Position numbers and translations under genes: made by a program | Part shown: in pieces, positions 8,076-16,488 of the stretch | How the letters are laid out: every line of letters starts with the position of its first letter | How positions within the stretch are numbered: position 1 is the first letter of the stretch | Assembly (NCBI RefSeq): GCF_001278705.1 | Contig: NZ_CP012600.1 | Location: 124,190 to 188,189, forward strand | Length of the DNA stretch: 64,000 bases | Direction of reading: 5' to 3' | From: Bacillus gobiensis | Lineage (GTDB): Bacteria > Bacillota > Bacilli > Bacillales > Bacillaceae | Notes under the pieces: generated by a model | Database searches by the model: none | Seen by the model: only the letters and a program-made list of their open reading frames with translations | Told to the model about the DNA's origin: nothing

Positions 8076-8448
8076 AATTTCTACTCCTTTCGATTTCTGC
8101 CTTCCAGCAAGTATCCAGCAGCAACCCAATTGCTTACCTATTAAAAGGTCCAAAGGCTCCTTTATATAGTCATGCTATAAATTAATTGTAAATCCCATGT
8201 GATAGCGTTTTCAAATATTGCGCGTTATCTTTCTTTATTTTAAGCTACTTGAAATTTTGGTGAATCTAAAAGTATTGCAGTCTTTTTAATAACTAAATGG
8301 ATAGGGATAAATATTTCTCCTTCATTCACGGAAAATTTACAAATTAATTACAAAATTATTGTATTTTCTGACAAGATTTTCATCTAGTCTTTTTATAGGC
8401 CTTTTTGAATGGATCGAAGATAGGCCGAATTATTTCAGGAGGCGAAAG
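8076..8448. promoter_or_regulatory. Divergent intergenic region with possible Pho-box-like hexamers
   Basis: Between the AraC gene and the surface protein lie three hexamers at exact 11-base periodicity: TTTACA (8336-8341), ATTACA (8347-8352) and ATTGTA (8358-8363). This resembles the TT(A/T/C)A(C/T)A-N5 repeats bound by PhoP in Bacillus, the third being poor. A possible -10 (TATAGG) is near 8391. AT-rich sequence makes chance matches likely. Confidence 0.3.
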
Positions 8449-10632
8449 ATGAAAAACTCGAGAAACAAGATTTTACATAGTATTGGTGCTCTATCTTTAG
8501 CAGGTACTTTTTTATTTTCAACGAATCTATCTGCAAATGCGGCAGGTCCTTCGTTTTCGAATACGATGGAAGTTGAAAAAATCGCTGGTTACAAAACGGG
8601 CCTCACCGATGAAGAGGGTGGGGTAGCCGAAATTGTTAAGTATAATTCTGCTAATAAGAAATTTTATGTGATCAATGGCAAAAACCAAACCATTGATATC
8701 GTGAGCCTGTCCGGTCTTACTTCTCAAAAAGATCAGCAATTGCAAAAAGAGAAATCGATTAATATCGCGGCTGCGGTAAATACAGATAGCTTTACATATG
8801 GTGACTTAACAAGTATTGACGTGAATCAAAAGGAAAAAATTATTGTAGCAGCTGTACAAGATAAAGATTATACGAAAAATGGCAAGATTGCCGTCATGGA
8901 TTATGATGGGAAAATTATAAAGACCTTTAATACTGGCGTTCAGCCGGATATGGTGAAAATCTCTTCAGACGGAAAGTATATTTTAACGGCAGATGAAGCA
9001 GAACCGAGAGAAGGGCTTGAAAATGGCGTTGATCCTCAAGGCTCTGTCACAATAGTAAACTATGAAACAGGCAAAAGTAACGTCGTTAAATTTGACAATC
9101 CAAGTGTGATCGATGATGACGTACATATCCGCAACAAGGAAGCTGTCAATGATTTCGAGCCTGAATACATAGCTTTGTCTACTGATGGGAAAAAGGCATA
9201 TGTTACGTTGCAAGAAAATAATGCAATTGCAACAATTGATGTTGCTAACGGCAAAGTGGATTCTGTAAAGTCGTTAGGCTATAAAGATCACTCGCTGCCG
9301 GGAAATGAGCTAGATGCGGCGAGAAATGGCAAAATTGAGATTGAAAATCTTCCTCTTCTCGGTGCATACATGCCGGATTCTGTTCAATATATTTCGATCG
9401 GCGGTGTTAATTATCTTGTAACAGGGAACGAAGGCGATGCAACTGAATGGGAAGAGTTTGAAAATATCGCAGACTTTGAAGATATAAAAGAAAGCATCAT
9501 CCTTCAAAGTGATTTGTTTAAAGGAATGACTGAATCAGAAGCACAGGCTGCACTTGATAAAATGAAAAAATCCTCTGATTACGATAAGCTGGAAGTATTG
9601 ACAGACCGGGGGAACAATGCAGTTTATACATTGGGCGGGCGTTCATTCTCTATTTGGAACGCTGATACGATGGAGCTTGTGTATGACAGCGGAAGCGATT
9701 TTGAGAAAATTACTGCGGAACGGTATCCGGAAGTGTTTAACTGGTCAAATGATGATGATGAAATGGACAAGCGAAGTGCGAAAAAAGGTCCGGAACCTGA
9801 AGATTTAAAGGTCGGCATGATTGGTGATGAGCTGTTCGCTTTTGTCGGATTGGAAAGAATCAGCGGTGTCATGGCCTATAACATTTCAAATCCTGCGAAC
9901 GGAAAATTTGCAAACTATCTAAATACGAGAGATTTTTCAGATAAGATAGCAGGGGATGTTGCACCGGAAGGACTTGATTTTGTTTCTGCCGAAGCCAGCC
10001 CGACAGGACGTCCGCTCGTATTGGCAGGAAATGAAGTAAGCGGAACGGTTGCTGTTAATGAAGTACAAGTGGATCCTGTTAAGCCGATTGAAAGTATAAC
10101 ACTTAACCAAACATCGGCAAAGCTTGAAATCGGCAAGACTTTACAGCTGACTGCAAGCATTCAGCCTGAAGATACTACGGAGAGCAAGGAGCTTACTTGG
10201 ATGAGCTCAGATGATAAGGTAGCAACCGTTACGAATAAAGGAATGGTTTCAGCGGTAGGAGAAGGGACTGCAACAATCACAGCTCTTACAGCCGATGGAA
10301 AACATAGCGCCGCAGCAGAAATTACGGTAACGAAAGCTCCGGCACCAATTGATGACAACAAAGATGACAACAAGGATGAAGAGAATAAAAAACCAGATCC
10401 GGTTAACGAAGAAGAAACAAATACTAAAAATCCGGACACGAATACAAACACAGATAATAATGAGACACCGAACAATGAGAGCAATGATCAAACGGAAAAT
10501 ACTGAAACCAGCAACAATGAATTACCTGATACAGCGACCAATCACTACCAATTTCTATTGTGGGGACTGGTAATCATAGCAGCAGGCGGAGTTCTGTTCA
10601 TAGGTTATAAACGAAAAAAGATAAATGAATAA
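8449..10632 (+). CDS. LPXTG cell-wall surface protein, choice-of-anchor I family with Ig-like domain
   Basis: This 727-residue secreted protein is covalently anchored to peptidoglycan. The order is: Sec signal peptide (about 1-31, ending SANAA), a beta-propeller-like choice-of-anchor I domain (about 35-540; DGKYILTADEAEPREG and APEGLDFVSAEASPTGRPLVLAGNEVSGTVAV split over the strands), a bacterial Ig-like (Big_2) domain (about 545-625; ITLNQTSAKLEIGKTLQLTA, WMSSDDKVATV), a low-complexity Asn/Asp/Glu/Thr spacer (about 630-690), sortase motif LPDTA, a hydrophobic helix and the tail KRKKINE. The start is the ATG behind AGGAGG; the frame is open 90 bases further upstream. Ligand and activity are unknown. 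It is likely housekeeping sortase dependent. Confidence 0.88.
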   Translation: MKNSRNKILHSIGALSLAGTFLFSTNLSANAAGPSFSNTMEVEKIAGYKTGLTDEEGGVAEIVKYNSANKKFYVINGKNQTIDIVSLSGLTSQKDQQLQKEKSINIAAAVNTDSFTYGDLTSIDVNQKEKIIVAAVQDKDYTKNGKIAVMDYDGKIIKTFNTGVQPDMVKISSDGKYILTADEAEPREGLENGVDPQGSVTIVNYETGKSNVVKFDNPSVIDDDVHIRNKEAVNDFEPEYIALSTDGKKAYVTLQENNAIATIDVANGKVDSVKSLGYKDHSLPGNELDAARNGKIEIENLPLLGAYMPDSVQYISIGGVNYLVTGNEGDATEWEEFENIADFEDIKESIILQSDLFKGMTESEAQAALDKMKKSSDYDKLEVLTDRGNNAVYTLGGRSFSIWNADTMELVYDSGSDFEKITAERYPEVFNWSNDDDEMDKRSAKKGPEPEDLKVGMIGDELFAFVGLERISGVMAYNISNPANGKFANYLNTRDFSDKIAGDVAPEGLDFVSAEASPTGRPLVLAGNEVSGTVAVNEVQVDPVKPIESITLNQTSAKLEIGKTLQLTASIQPEDTTESKELTWMSSDDKVATVTNKGMVSAVGEGTATITALTADGKHSAAAEITVTKAPAPIDDNKDDNKDEENKKPDPVNEEETNTKNPDTNTNTDNNETPNNESNDQTENTETSNNELPDTATNHYQFLLWGLVIIAAGGVLFIGYKRKKINE

Positions 10633-10637
10633 CGCAG

Positions 10638-10669
10638 AAAAAAGCAGATTCAGCTGGATCTGCTTTTTT
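10638..10669 (+). terminator. Rho-independent terminator of the surface protein gene
   Basis: The perfect 12-bp stem AAAAAAGCAGAT / ATCTGCTTTTTT encloses an 8-base loop and starts 6 bases after the stop codon. Confidence 0.85.
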
Positions 10670-10736
10670 CTCACGTTCATTTTGCCAATCATCAGGGTAT
10701 AACATAATATATCTAAATCTAGAAAGAGAGGAATAC

Positions 10737-11219
10737 ATGATGGTTGCTATCACCCATATTGGATTGACAGTACCAGACCTGGATAAAGGAATCCAGTGGT
10801 ACGAGAACGTGTTAGGATTTGAACTGATAGCCGGACCTTACACGATGAAAGCGGAAGAAGCAGAGCCTGACAGCATGGGGCAGGATTTGTTTGGACCGAA
10901 TGTGAAGAAAAAAAGAAACGCCCATATGAGCGCATCCAATCAGGTAGGTATTGAACTCTTTGAATTTGATGTACCGAAAACTGAAGGAGCCGATAAGAAT
11001 CCAGTCTGGAGCCCGGGCTATTTTCACATTTGTGTCGTTTATAAGGACGTAGATGCGTTAGCGAGAAAAATAGTTGATAATGGCGGAGAACGAATCAGCA
11101 AGACTTGGAATACCTACCCTGGAAAACCGTATTATCTAGTGTATTGCAAAGACCCTTTCGGTAATATGATCGAAGTATATTCACATAGTACTGAACAGAT
11201 GTATGCGAATAGAGATTAG
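10737..11219 (+). CDS. VOC-family (glyoxalase/dioxygenase-like) protein
   Basis: This 160-residue protein is a vicinal-oxygen-chelate fold with the two babab modules. It starts ITHIGLTVPDLDKGIQWYENVLGFEL (metal-ligand His near residue 7). It ends with GYFHICVVYKDVDALARKIVDNGG and YCKDPFGNMIEVYS, which supply the other likely metal ligands (His and Glu). Such proteins include lactoylglutathione lyases, dioxygenases and resistance proteins, and the reaction cannot be assigned. Two adjacent ATG codons are possible starts; the GAGAGG ribosome site suits either. It converges tightly with the next gene. Confidence 0.8.
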   Translation: MMVAITHIGLTVPDLDKGIQWYENVLGFELIAGPYTMKAEEAEPDSMGQDLFGPNVKKKRNAHMSASNQVGIELFEFDVPKTEGADKNPVWSPGYFHICVVYKDVDALARKIVDNGGERISKTWNTYPGKPYYLVYCKDPFGNMIEVYSHSTEQMYANRD

Positions 11220-11223
11220 AACT

Positions 11224-11610
11224 TCATGCTGATTTATTTTCCTTCCAAGTTTGAAATGCCAGGTAACATGATGCGAAAGAAAAAACGAGCATTGCCATCT
11301 CCATTGTCCAAGCTCCCGTTGCTTCATTGACTTGCAACGAGAGAGCAAATATCAATAAAGCACTAGTGCCAAAAATAAACGGCGTACTTCTTTTTCGTTT
11401 CAAAACAGAAATAAATATTGTCAACAATCCGAGAAATCCCAAAGGAATACATGCTGCCAGTTCTTGACTAGGGAAGTCATTATGCCCCGAATTCAAGGCA
11501 TTCCCGAGTCCATATCCTAATAAAGCAAGAAATACGAGAAATCCTGTACTTAATAGTAAAGTAATTCCCATTGCAATTCCTATAAAACGAACCAATCCGC
11601 TATAACGCAT
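11224..11610 (-). CDS. Small four-helix membrane protein of unknown function
   Basis: This 128-residue protein has four hydrophobic helices, near residues 9-33, 48-67, 78-92 and 100-120. Charged loops include KRKRS, and the tail is WKENKSA. I do not recognise the family. It starts 20 bases after the stop of the class D beta-lactamase gene on the same strand, with ribosome site AAAGGA, so the two are probably one operon. Whether it has any part in beta-lactam response is unknown. Confidence 0.7.
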   Translation of the reverse strand: MRYSGLVRFIGIAMGITLLLSTGFLVFLALLGYGLGNALNSGHNDFPSQELAACIPLGFLGLLTIFISVLKRKRSTPFIFGTSALLIFALSLQVNEATGAWTMEMAMLVFSFASCYLAFQTWKENKSA

Positions 11611-11630
11611 AAGGGTTTCCTTTCACTTTC

Positions 11631-12425
11631 TTATATGATTTTCAGCTTCTTTAAACATTCAAGAGTAATATTTTTTGCTGTTGTTCCACTTCCGTCGACG
11701 TTTGTAGCAAATACCCATGTTCCTTTTTTCGTCTCTACAAATCCGATATACCAGCCAAGTCCCAAGTCTGACAATCTAGTACCTGTTTTCCCGTGGATGG
11801 TGTAAGTATCTTGCTCATTGTCTATCATCATTCTTTTGACTGTTTTAAGGTTTTGCTCCATGAATGGGAGATCCTCTTTGACCAGCTTTTCTACAAATTC
11901 TACCTGTTCCTGGGCAGAGATTTTCAAGCTGCTGTTCAGCCAGAATGTATCAATTCCCCCGGAAATATCATTGTTTCCATAGCTGATTTTAAGCAGGTTT
12001 TGCTGCATTCTTTCCATTCCTATATCTCGGGCCATATCCTGATAAAACCATATAGCTGAGTACCTCATTGCTGAAGCTAACGAGTGGTCTGTATTCCAAG
12101 TCTCAAACTCTCTGACCACGCCGTCCCATCTTTTCACTTCATATTCATCTTTTACTGCCTTTTCTTCAAGCCCTATCAACGCATTCGGAACTTTAAAGGT
12201 AGACTCTGGCGTAAACCGAATCTTGCTTCTCTCATCATTATAGATATACATTTTATCAGATTTCAGATTTTTTATGACCATTGTCCCTTCTTTTCCATTG
12301 AACAATTCATCAACTTTAAGCTCCTTCGCCCTAGGAGCTTCAGCACTTGCCAATAGGCTGCCTGTCGATCCTGTAATCATTAGTACGATTAGAAAAAGAA
12401 CCAGCACCTTTGTTTTTTTCATCAC
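11631..12425 (-). CDS. Class D beta-lactamase (OXA-type, Bacillus chromosomal)
   Basis: This 264-residue secreted serine beta-lactamase has a signal peptide of about 28 residues (ends LLASAEA). Class D motifs present are S75-T-F-K78 (acyl-ester serine and the lysine that is carboxylated in the family), S123-A-I125 in the SxV position, Y149-G-N151, WLNSSL around 162-167, and K213-T-G215. The valine of SxV is replaced by isoleucine. Chromosomal class D enzymes are known in B. pumilus and B. subtilis relatives and often have narrow, weak activity, so a resistance phenotype should not be assumed. It is divergent from a MocR regulator, with about 110 bases between them that hold possible operators. 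Confidence 0.88.
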   Translation of the reverse strand: MMKKTKVLVLFLIVLMITGSTGSLLASAEAPRAKELKVDELFNGKEGTMVIKNLKSDKMYIYNDERSKIRFTPESTFKVPNALIGLEEKAVKDEYEVKRWDGVVREFETWNTDHSLASAMRYSAIWFYQDMARDIGMERMQQNLLKISYGNNDISGGIDTFWLNSSLKISAQEQVEFVEKLVKEDLPFMEQNLKTVKRMMIDNEQDTYTIHGKTGTRLSDLGLGWYIGFVETKKGTWVFATNVDGSGTTAKNITLECLKKLKII

Positions 12426-12460
12426 GCATCCTCCTTGTCATCTATTAGACTGCAATTTCA

Positions 12461-12518
12461 AGTATACTTATACACGTAATAATCTAAATGATTGTTTTCT
12501 TGTTCTGTACCCATACAG
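12461..12518. promoter_or_regulatory. Operator-like repeats between the beta-lactamase and MocR genes
   Basis: The divergent gap contains the palindrome AGTATACT (12461-12468) followed by ATACAC (12470-12475). It also has the perfect inverted repeat CTGTA-CCCA-TACAG (12505-12518) just before the MocR ribosome site. An ATACAC element recurs upstream of the DUF817 gene after MocR. Binding by the MocR protein is inference. Confidence 0.4.
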
Positions 12519-12535
12519 ATGAGGAGGATGAATAT

Positions 12536-13900
12536 ATGAAATATGCCATGATTGTGAAGGAGATTGAAAAACGAATAGCGGATGGCTATTTGAAGCCGGG
12601 AAGTAAGCTGCCATCCATTAGGGCTTTATCGGAAGAATTTTCCTTCAGTAAAAATACAGTCATCAAAGCATATCAGAAAATGGAAAAATCACATTTGATA
12701 TATTCTGTACCTAAGAGCGGTTTTTACGTGGTGGAGGACTTTCTTTTTCGAAGAGAGGGAAGTAAAGAGAAGATTACGATTGATTTTTTGTCTGCCGGCC
12801 CTGATAAACAGGCAATGCCTTATCTAGACTTTCAGCACTGCATCAACCAGGCAATTGAAACGTATAAAGAAGATATGTTTACATATTCAGAGCTTCAAGG
12901 CTTGTATTCGCTCCGCGAACAGCTGGCCGATCAATTGCAAGATCTCCAGGTATTTACCGTACCCGAAAGAATAGCAGTTGTTACCGGCTCTCAGCAGGCG
13001 CTTCATCTCTTTGTTTCTCTGCCTTTTCCAAACGGAAAGAAGAATATTTGCGTCGAACAGCCTACTCATGCCAGTTTTATCGAATCTCTCAGACTCCAGA
13101 ACGCTGTTGCTGTCGGAATCGAGCGAACGAGCTCCGGAATCGATTTGGATCGATTAGAGGAAATATTTAAACATCAAGACATCAAGTTTTTCTATACAGT
13201 TTCACGATTTCATAATCCTACCGGAAACAGCTATACCAATACAGAAAAGAAAAGAATCGTAGAATTAGCTCGAACCTATGATGTGTATATCATTGAAGAT
13301 GACTATATGGGAGATCTTGATCCCGACCTGAAGCAGGATCCAATGTTTGCCTACGACACTTCAGGGAGAATTATTTATACAAAAAGCTTTTCGAAAATTA
13401 TGCTGCCAGGCTTGAGGCTCGGATTAACTGTTATTCCTGAGACGATGAAAAAGGATTTTTTGCGTGCCAAATTTGCCGCGGATATACATACGCCGGTACT
13501 TACACAGGGTGCTCTTGAAATCTATTTGAAGAACGGAATGTTTGCAGCCCATGTAAAAAAGTTAAGGAATAAGTATCGGAAAAAAGGAATAATTTTGCAA
13601 AAAGCATACAACGAGTATTTGCCGCCTTCCGCTACTTATTCAGGATCATTATCCGGCTTTTACTCAACAATCGAATTATCCAATAATCTAAAAGCTTATC
13701 AGCTGATCGATCAATTAAAACAGGTGAATGTGCTTGTGGACAATGCTGCAAAAATGTACTTACCGGAATTCAAAAAAGATAATGTTGTGAGACTTAGTGT
13801 TTCTCAAGTTCGGGATGAATGGATCAGTGCGGGGGTACAAAAAATTGCCGAGGGAATTATGGAGCTGATTAAGAAAAAGCAAATTATGAAAGTATTTTGA
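12536..13900 (+). CDS. MocR-type regulator (GntR HTH fused to aminotransferase fold)
   Basis: This 454-residue protein has an N-terminal GntR winged helix (about residues 1-70; LKPGSKLPSIRALSEEFSFSKNTVIKAYQ) joined to a fold-type I aminotransferase domain. The PLP-binding lysine lies in YTKSFSKIMLPGLRLG (about residue 284), and the aspartate of IIEDDY is present. MocR proteins bind PLP and act as transcription factors of nearby metabolic genes. The start is the ATG 8 bases after GAGGAGG; the longer frame upstream lacks a ribosome site. Divergent to the beta-lactamase and 75 bases before a DUF817 membrane-protein gene, either of which may be its target. Confidence 0.87.
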   Translation: MKYAMIVKEIEKRIADGYLKPGSKLPSIRALSEEFSFSKNTVIKAYQKMEKSHLIYSVPKSGFYVVEDFLFRREGSKEKITIDFLSAGPDKQAMPYLDFQHCINQAIETYKEDMFTYSELQGLYSLREQLADQLQDLQVFTVPERIAVVTGSQQALHLFVSLPFPNGKKNICVEQPTHASFIESLRLQNAVAVGIERTSSGIDLDRLEEIFKHQDIKFFYTVSRFHNPTGNSYTNTEKKRIVELARTYDVYIIEDDYMGDLDPDLKQDPMFAYDTSGRIIYTKSFSKIMLPGLRLGLTVIPETMKKDFLRAKFAADIHTPVLTQGALEIYLKNGMFAAHVKKLRNKYRKKGIILQKAYNEYLPPSATYSGSLSGFYSTIELSNNLKAYQLIDQLKQVNVLVDNAAKMYLPEFKKDNVVRLSVSQVRDEWISAGVQKIAEGIMELIKKKQIMKVF

Positions 13901-13913
13901 TATTCTTGAAACC

Positions 13914-13947
13914 ATACACAATAATACATCGTCGTAATTAAGTGTAT
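13914..13947. promoter_or_regulatory. Inverted ATACAC / GTGTAT pair before the DUF817 gene
   Basis: ATACAC (13914-13919) and GTGTAT (13942-13947) are inverted copies in the 75-base gap between MocR and the DUF817 gene. They match the ATACAC element at 12470-12475 upstream of MocR. A common MocR target is possible, but the motif is short. Confidence 0.35.
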
Positions 13948-13975
13948 AAACATATCAATCTTAAGGAGTATTCGT

Positions 13976-14782
13976 TTGAGACACTTCATCAACCTATTGC
14001 ATTTTGGCTTTCAGCAGGCTCGATCTTGCCTGTTTCCGCTAGTTATTTTTCTGGCGCTGGCTGTTACCAAATTCGTCGAAATTCCATTTATCCCCCGCTA
14101 TGATTTGATTTTATTCATTTGCTTAATGACACAGATCCTTATGATCGTCTTTAAGTATGAAACGATCGATGAGCTGAAAGTGATTTGTGTGTTTCACCTC
14201 ATCGGACTGGCATTGGAGCTTTATAAAGTACATATGGGATCTTGGGTCTATCCGGAAGAAGGATGGACAAAATTTTTTGGCGTGCCGTTGTACAGCGGCT
14301 TTATGTACGCAAGTGTGGCGAGCTATATTTGCCAGGCATGGAGAAGGTTTGATTTGCGAATCAGGAATTGGCCGCCGTCTTGGCTCGTTGTGATTCTTAG
14401 TGCGGCCGTTTATTTTAACTTTTTTACCCACCATTTTATCCCTGATTTGCGCTGGGTGTTAAAAGTACTGGTCATCCTTTTATTCTTACGGACATTCGTT
14501 TATTTCACGGTTAATAATACGACCTATCCGATGCCGCTGTCTTTGTCATTTGTGCTTATCGGCTTTTTTATCTGGATTGCCGAAAACATTGCCACGTTTT
14601 TTGGTGCATGGGCTTATCCGAACCAAGAACAAACATGGAGTCTTGTCCATATTGGGAAAATCAGCTCGTGGCTTTTGCTGGTAATCGTGAGCATTATGAT
14701 TGTGGCGCTGTTAAAACGGTTGAAAGGGAAACGTGAAGAAGTGAAGAGTAACACGTACAAAAGCTGGCTCAAAAACGTATAA
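13976..14782 (+). CDS. yoaT: DUF817 family membrane protein (YoaT-like)
   Basis: This 268-residue membrane protein has about eight hydrophobic segments. Conserved DUF817 stretches are LELYKVHMGSWVYPEEGW, GVPLYSGFMYASVASYICQAWRRFDL and FGAWAYPNQEQTWSLVHIGKISSW, here broken by helices. The family is found in B. subtilis as YoaT and has no known biochemical role. The start is TTG, set by AAGGAG 7 bases upstream. It follows the MocR regulator in the same direction and may be under its control. The stop codon overlaps a terminator hairpin shared with the convergent CapA-like gene. Confidence 0.82.
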   Translation: MRHFINLLHFGFQQARSCLFPLVIFLALAVTKFVEIPFIPRYDLILFICLMTQILMIVFKYETIDELKVICVFHLIGLALELYKVHMGSWVYPEEGWTKFFGVPLYSGFMYASVASYICQAWRRFDLRIRNWPPSWLVVILSAAVYFNFFTHHFIPDLRWVLKVLVILLFLRTFVYFTVNNTTYPMPLSLSFVLIGFFIWIAENIATFFGAWAYPNQEQTWSLVHIGKISSWLLLVIVSIMIVALLKRLKGKREEVKSNTYKSWLKNV

Positions 14783-14798
14783 CGCGATCCTGAGCCAG
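14764..14798. terminator. Terminator hairpin between convergent genes
   Basis: CTGGCTCA (14764-14771) pairs with TGAGCCAG (14791-14798), followed rightward by TCTCTTTTT. The left arm lies inside the DUF817 coding end. It probably terminates the rightward gene and may slow the leftward one. Confidence 0.55.
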
Positions 14799-14805
14799 TC
14801 TCTTT

Positions 14806-16260
14806 TTATAGGAAAGGATCAAAATAATCATAAGACGTGACGCCGTTTTCAACTGGTGTGCTGATTCGAACAAGTTCATTTACGATTTTCTCTGCTTCTT
14901 TGCCAAAGACAGGAAGCGGCTGATAATTATTTTCTGTTGTGCTGCCATCTGAATTTTCTAAAGTAGGTACGATCGTCATTCTCTTCATGACCACTTCACT
15001 GTTTTCTTTTGCAAAATGCAATCGGAACATGGAGGTCATCCGTGAAAGTAAGGTAGGATCAGCACCAAATGCAAAGTCACCCATACTATATACGATGTAT
15101 TTGTCATTATAAAGCTCTACGCTTTCCAGCCGATGAGGGTGGGATCCCATGATAATATCTGCTCCTGCGTCTATAATGGCCCGACCGAATTGTTTCTGGT
15201 AATCAACCGGTGTTTCACGATATTCAACACCCCAATGCATATTTACGATCACCAAATTATCTGGTCGTTTATATTGCTTTACTTCGCGCTCGATTCGCGC
15301 CAAATAGTCTGCGGAAAATTGGCTCATTCGGCAATCATAGCCTAGAAAAATCGTTTCGATACCGCCTATCGTCTGAACAAGCGGCATTCCATCGTTAAAA
15401 ACGTCTGTATCATTTGCTTTAAAAGCCGCGAGTGTATCTTTGTACCCGACTTCGAAATAATCCATCGTGTGATTATTTGCGAGATTTGCTGCCTCGACAC
15501 CGCTTGCCGGCAAAAAAGCAACGTGTTCCGGGTCGCTCTTAATCCGCCACATCTTATTTTCAGCCTTAGTTGCCGATGTAAAGGCGCTTTCCGTATTGAT
15601 AATTGTGAAATCATCAGAGTTGAACCAAGGAAGACAATTTTTGAAGACATACAAATTATCGCCATTGTTTTTGGCGAAGACATTGTCAAATTTCAAATGC
15701 TCCGGCGTCTCCGGGTAAGTACCGAAGGAGGTGTCTCCTACCATGGTCAGTGTCATTTCACCTTCTTGCTTTCGTCCCTGTTCGTATGAAGCCGCTGCAG
15801 CGTAAAACCATTGATATTGGGTCGGCTCGCTTAGCTGGATGTCCGGAACTTCCTTTTTTAATTGAGTTATAGCGGAAACATAGTCGGGATAGACATGACC
15901 TAACGCCTTTTCATCCGAATTCCCGTGTGCATAAGATTGAAGGGCTTCCAAACATGCTGTCAGTTTTTTTATGTAATTGCTTTTCGGATCATCTTGAAGG
16001 GAGTATTGATCCGTACTCTTCAACAAATCCTCCAGCTGCTTCTGAGCTTTTGCAGCTCCGCCGGTTTCTGCAAGGTTATCTAATATCTCCGCCGAACGTA
16101 TCGATAGTTTTTCGACATCTTTATCTGTTGCCTGCTTGGTTTGAACTACTCGATCCTTTGGCGCTGAAGCCTGCTGATTTTGAAATTGTCTTACCGTTAA
16201 AACTCCAGTAACTCCCAATGCAAAAATAAAAATAATGAATAGGGATTGATAGTGCCTCAT
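14806..16260 (-). CDS. CapA-family membrane-anchored metallophosphoesterase-like protein
   Basis: This 484-residue protein has one N-terminal membrane helix (about 7-24) and an extracellular helical linker (about 30-165). The PGA_cap/CapA domain spans about 175-430. Its metallophosphoesterase-type motifs are MVGDTSF, NTESAF, LANNHTMDY, NMHWGVEY and GSHPHRLE, followed by VYSMGDFAFG. CapA/PgsA proteins take part in poly-gamma-glutamate synthesis and export. Here no capBC/pgsBC genes are adjacent, so this is a stand-alone paralogue of unknown role. The gene diverges from katE. Confidence 0.8.
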   Translation of the reverse strand: MRHYQSLFIIFIFALGVTGVLTVRQFQNQQASAPKDRVVQTKQATDKDVEKLSIRSAEILDNLAETGGAAKAQKQLEDLLKSTDQYSLQDDPKSNYIKKLTACLEALQSYAHGNSDEKALGHVYPDYVSAITQLKKEVPDIQLSEPTQYQWFYAAAASYEQGRKQEGEMTLTMVGDTSFGTYPETPEHLKFDNVFAKNNGDNLYVFKNCLPWFNSDDFTIINTESAFTSATKAENKMWRIKSDPEHVAFLPASGVEAANLANNHTMDYFEVGYKDTLAAFKANDTDVFNDGMPLVQTIGGIETIFLGYDCRMSQFSADYLARIEREVKQYKRPDNLVIVNMHWGVEYRETPVDYQKQFGRAIIDAGADIIMGSHPHRLESVELYNDKYIVYSMGDFAFGADPTLLSRMTSMFRLHFAKENSEVVMKRMTIVPTLENSDGSTTENNYQPLPVFGKEAEKIVNELVRISTPVENGVTSYDYFDPFL

Positions 16261-16421
16261 CCAAAATTTTTCTGTTTTGTCAGGATTAAGAGTGTGTTTA
16301 AGAGAATAGTACTATGATCATATCAATATGTCTATCAGGATTTAACAAATGTAGAGATTGGTAGAAACCTCAGTGGGCAGGTTCCTATGAAAGCCTGTTT
16401 TTATTTTTCGCTTATTATGAT

Positions 16422-16447
16422 GTTTGCCAGAGGGCTCAGTCGGGTAC
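16422..16447 (+). promoter_or_regulatory. Sigma-B-type promoter of katE
   Basis: GTTTGC (16422-16427), a 14-base spacer and GGGTAC (16442-16447) closely fit the Bacillus sigma-B pattern GTTTaa-N12-15-GGGTAT. It lies 42 bases before the katE start. General-stress control of this catalase matches known regulation of katE in B. subtilis. Confidence 0.75.
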
Positions 16448-16488
16448 AGGATGACAAATATGCTTTTACATAAGGAGGAACCTACCGA

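Noticed and set aside
10161..10484. A 107-residue leftward ORF within the surface protein gene
   Set aside because: It is a shadow of the low-complexity spacer and Ig-like domain. The forward frame has a full domain architecture.
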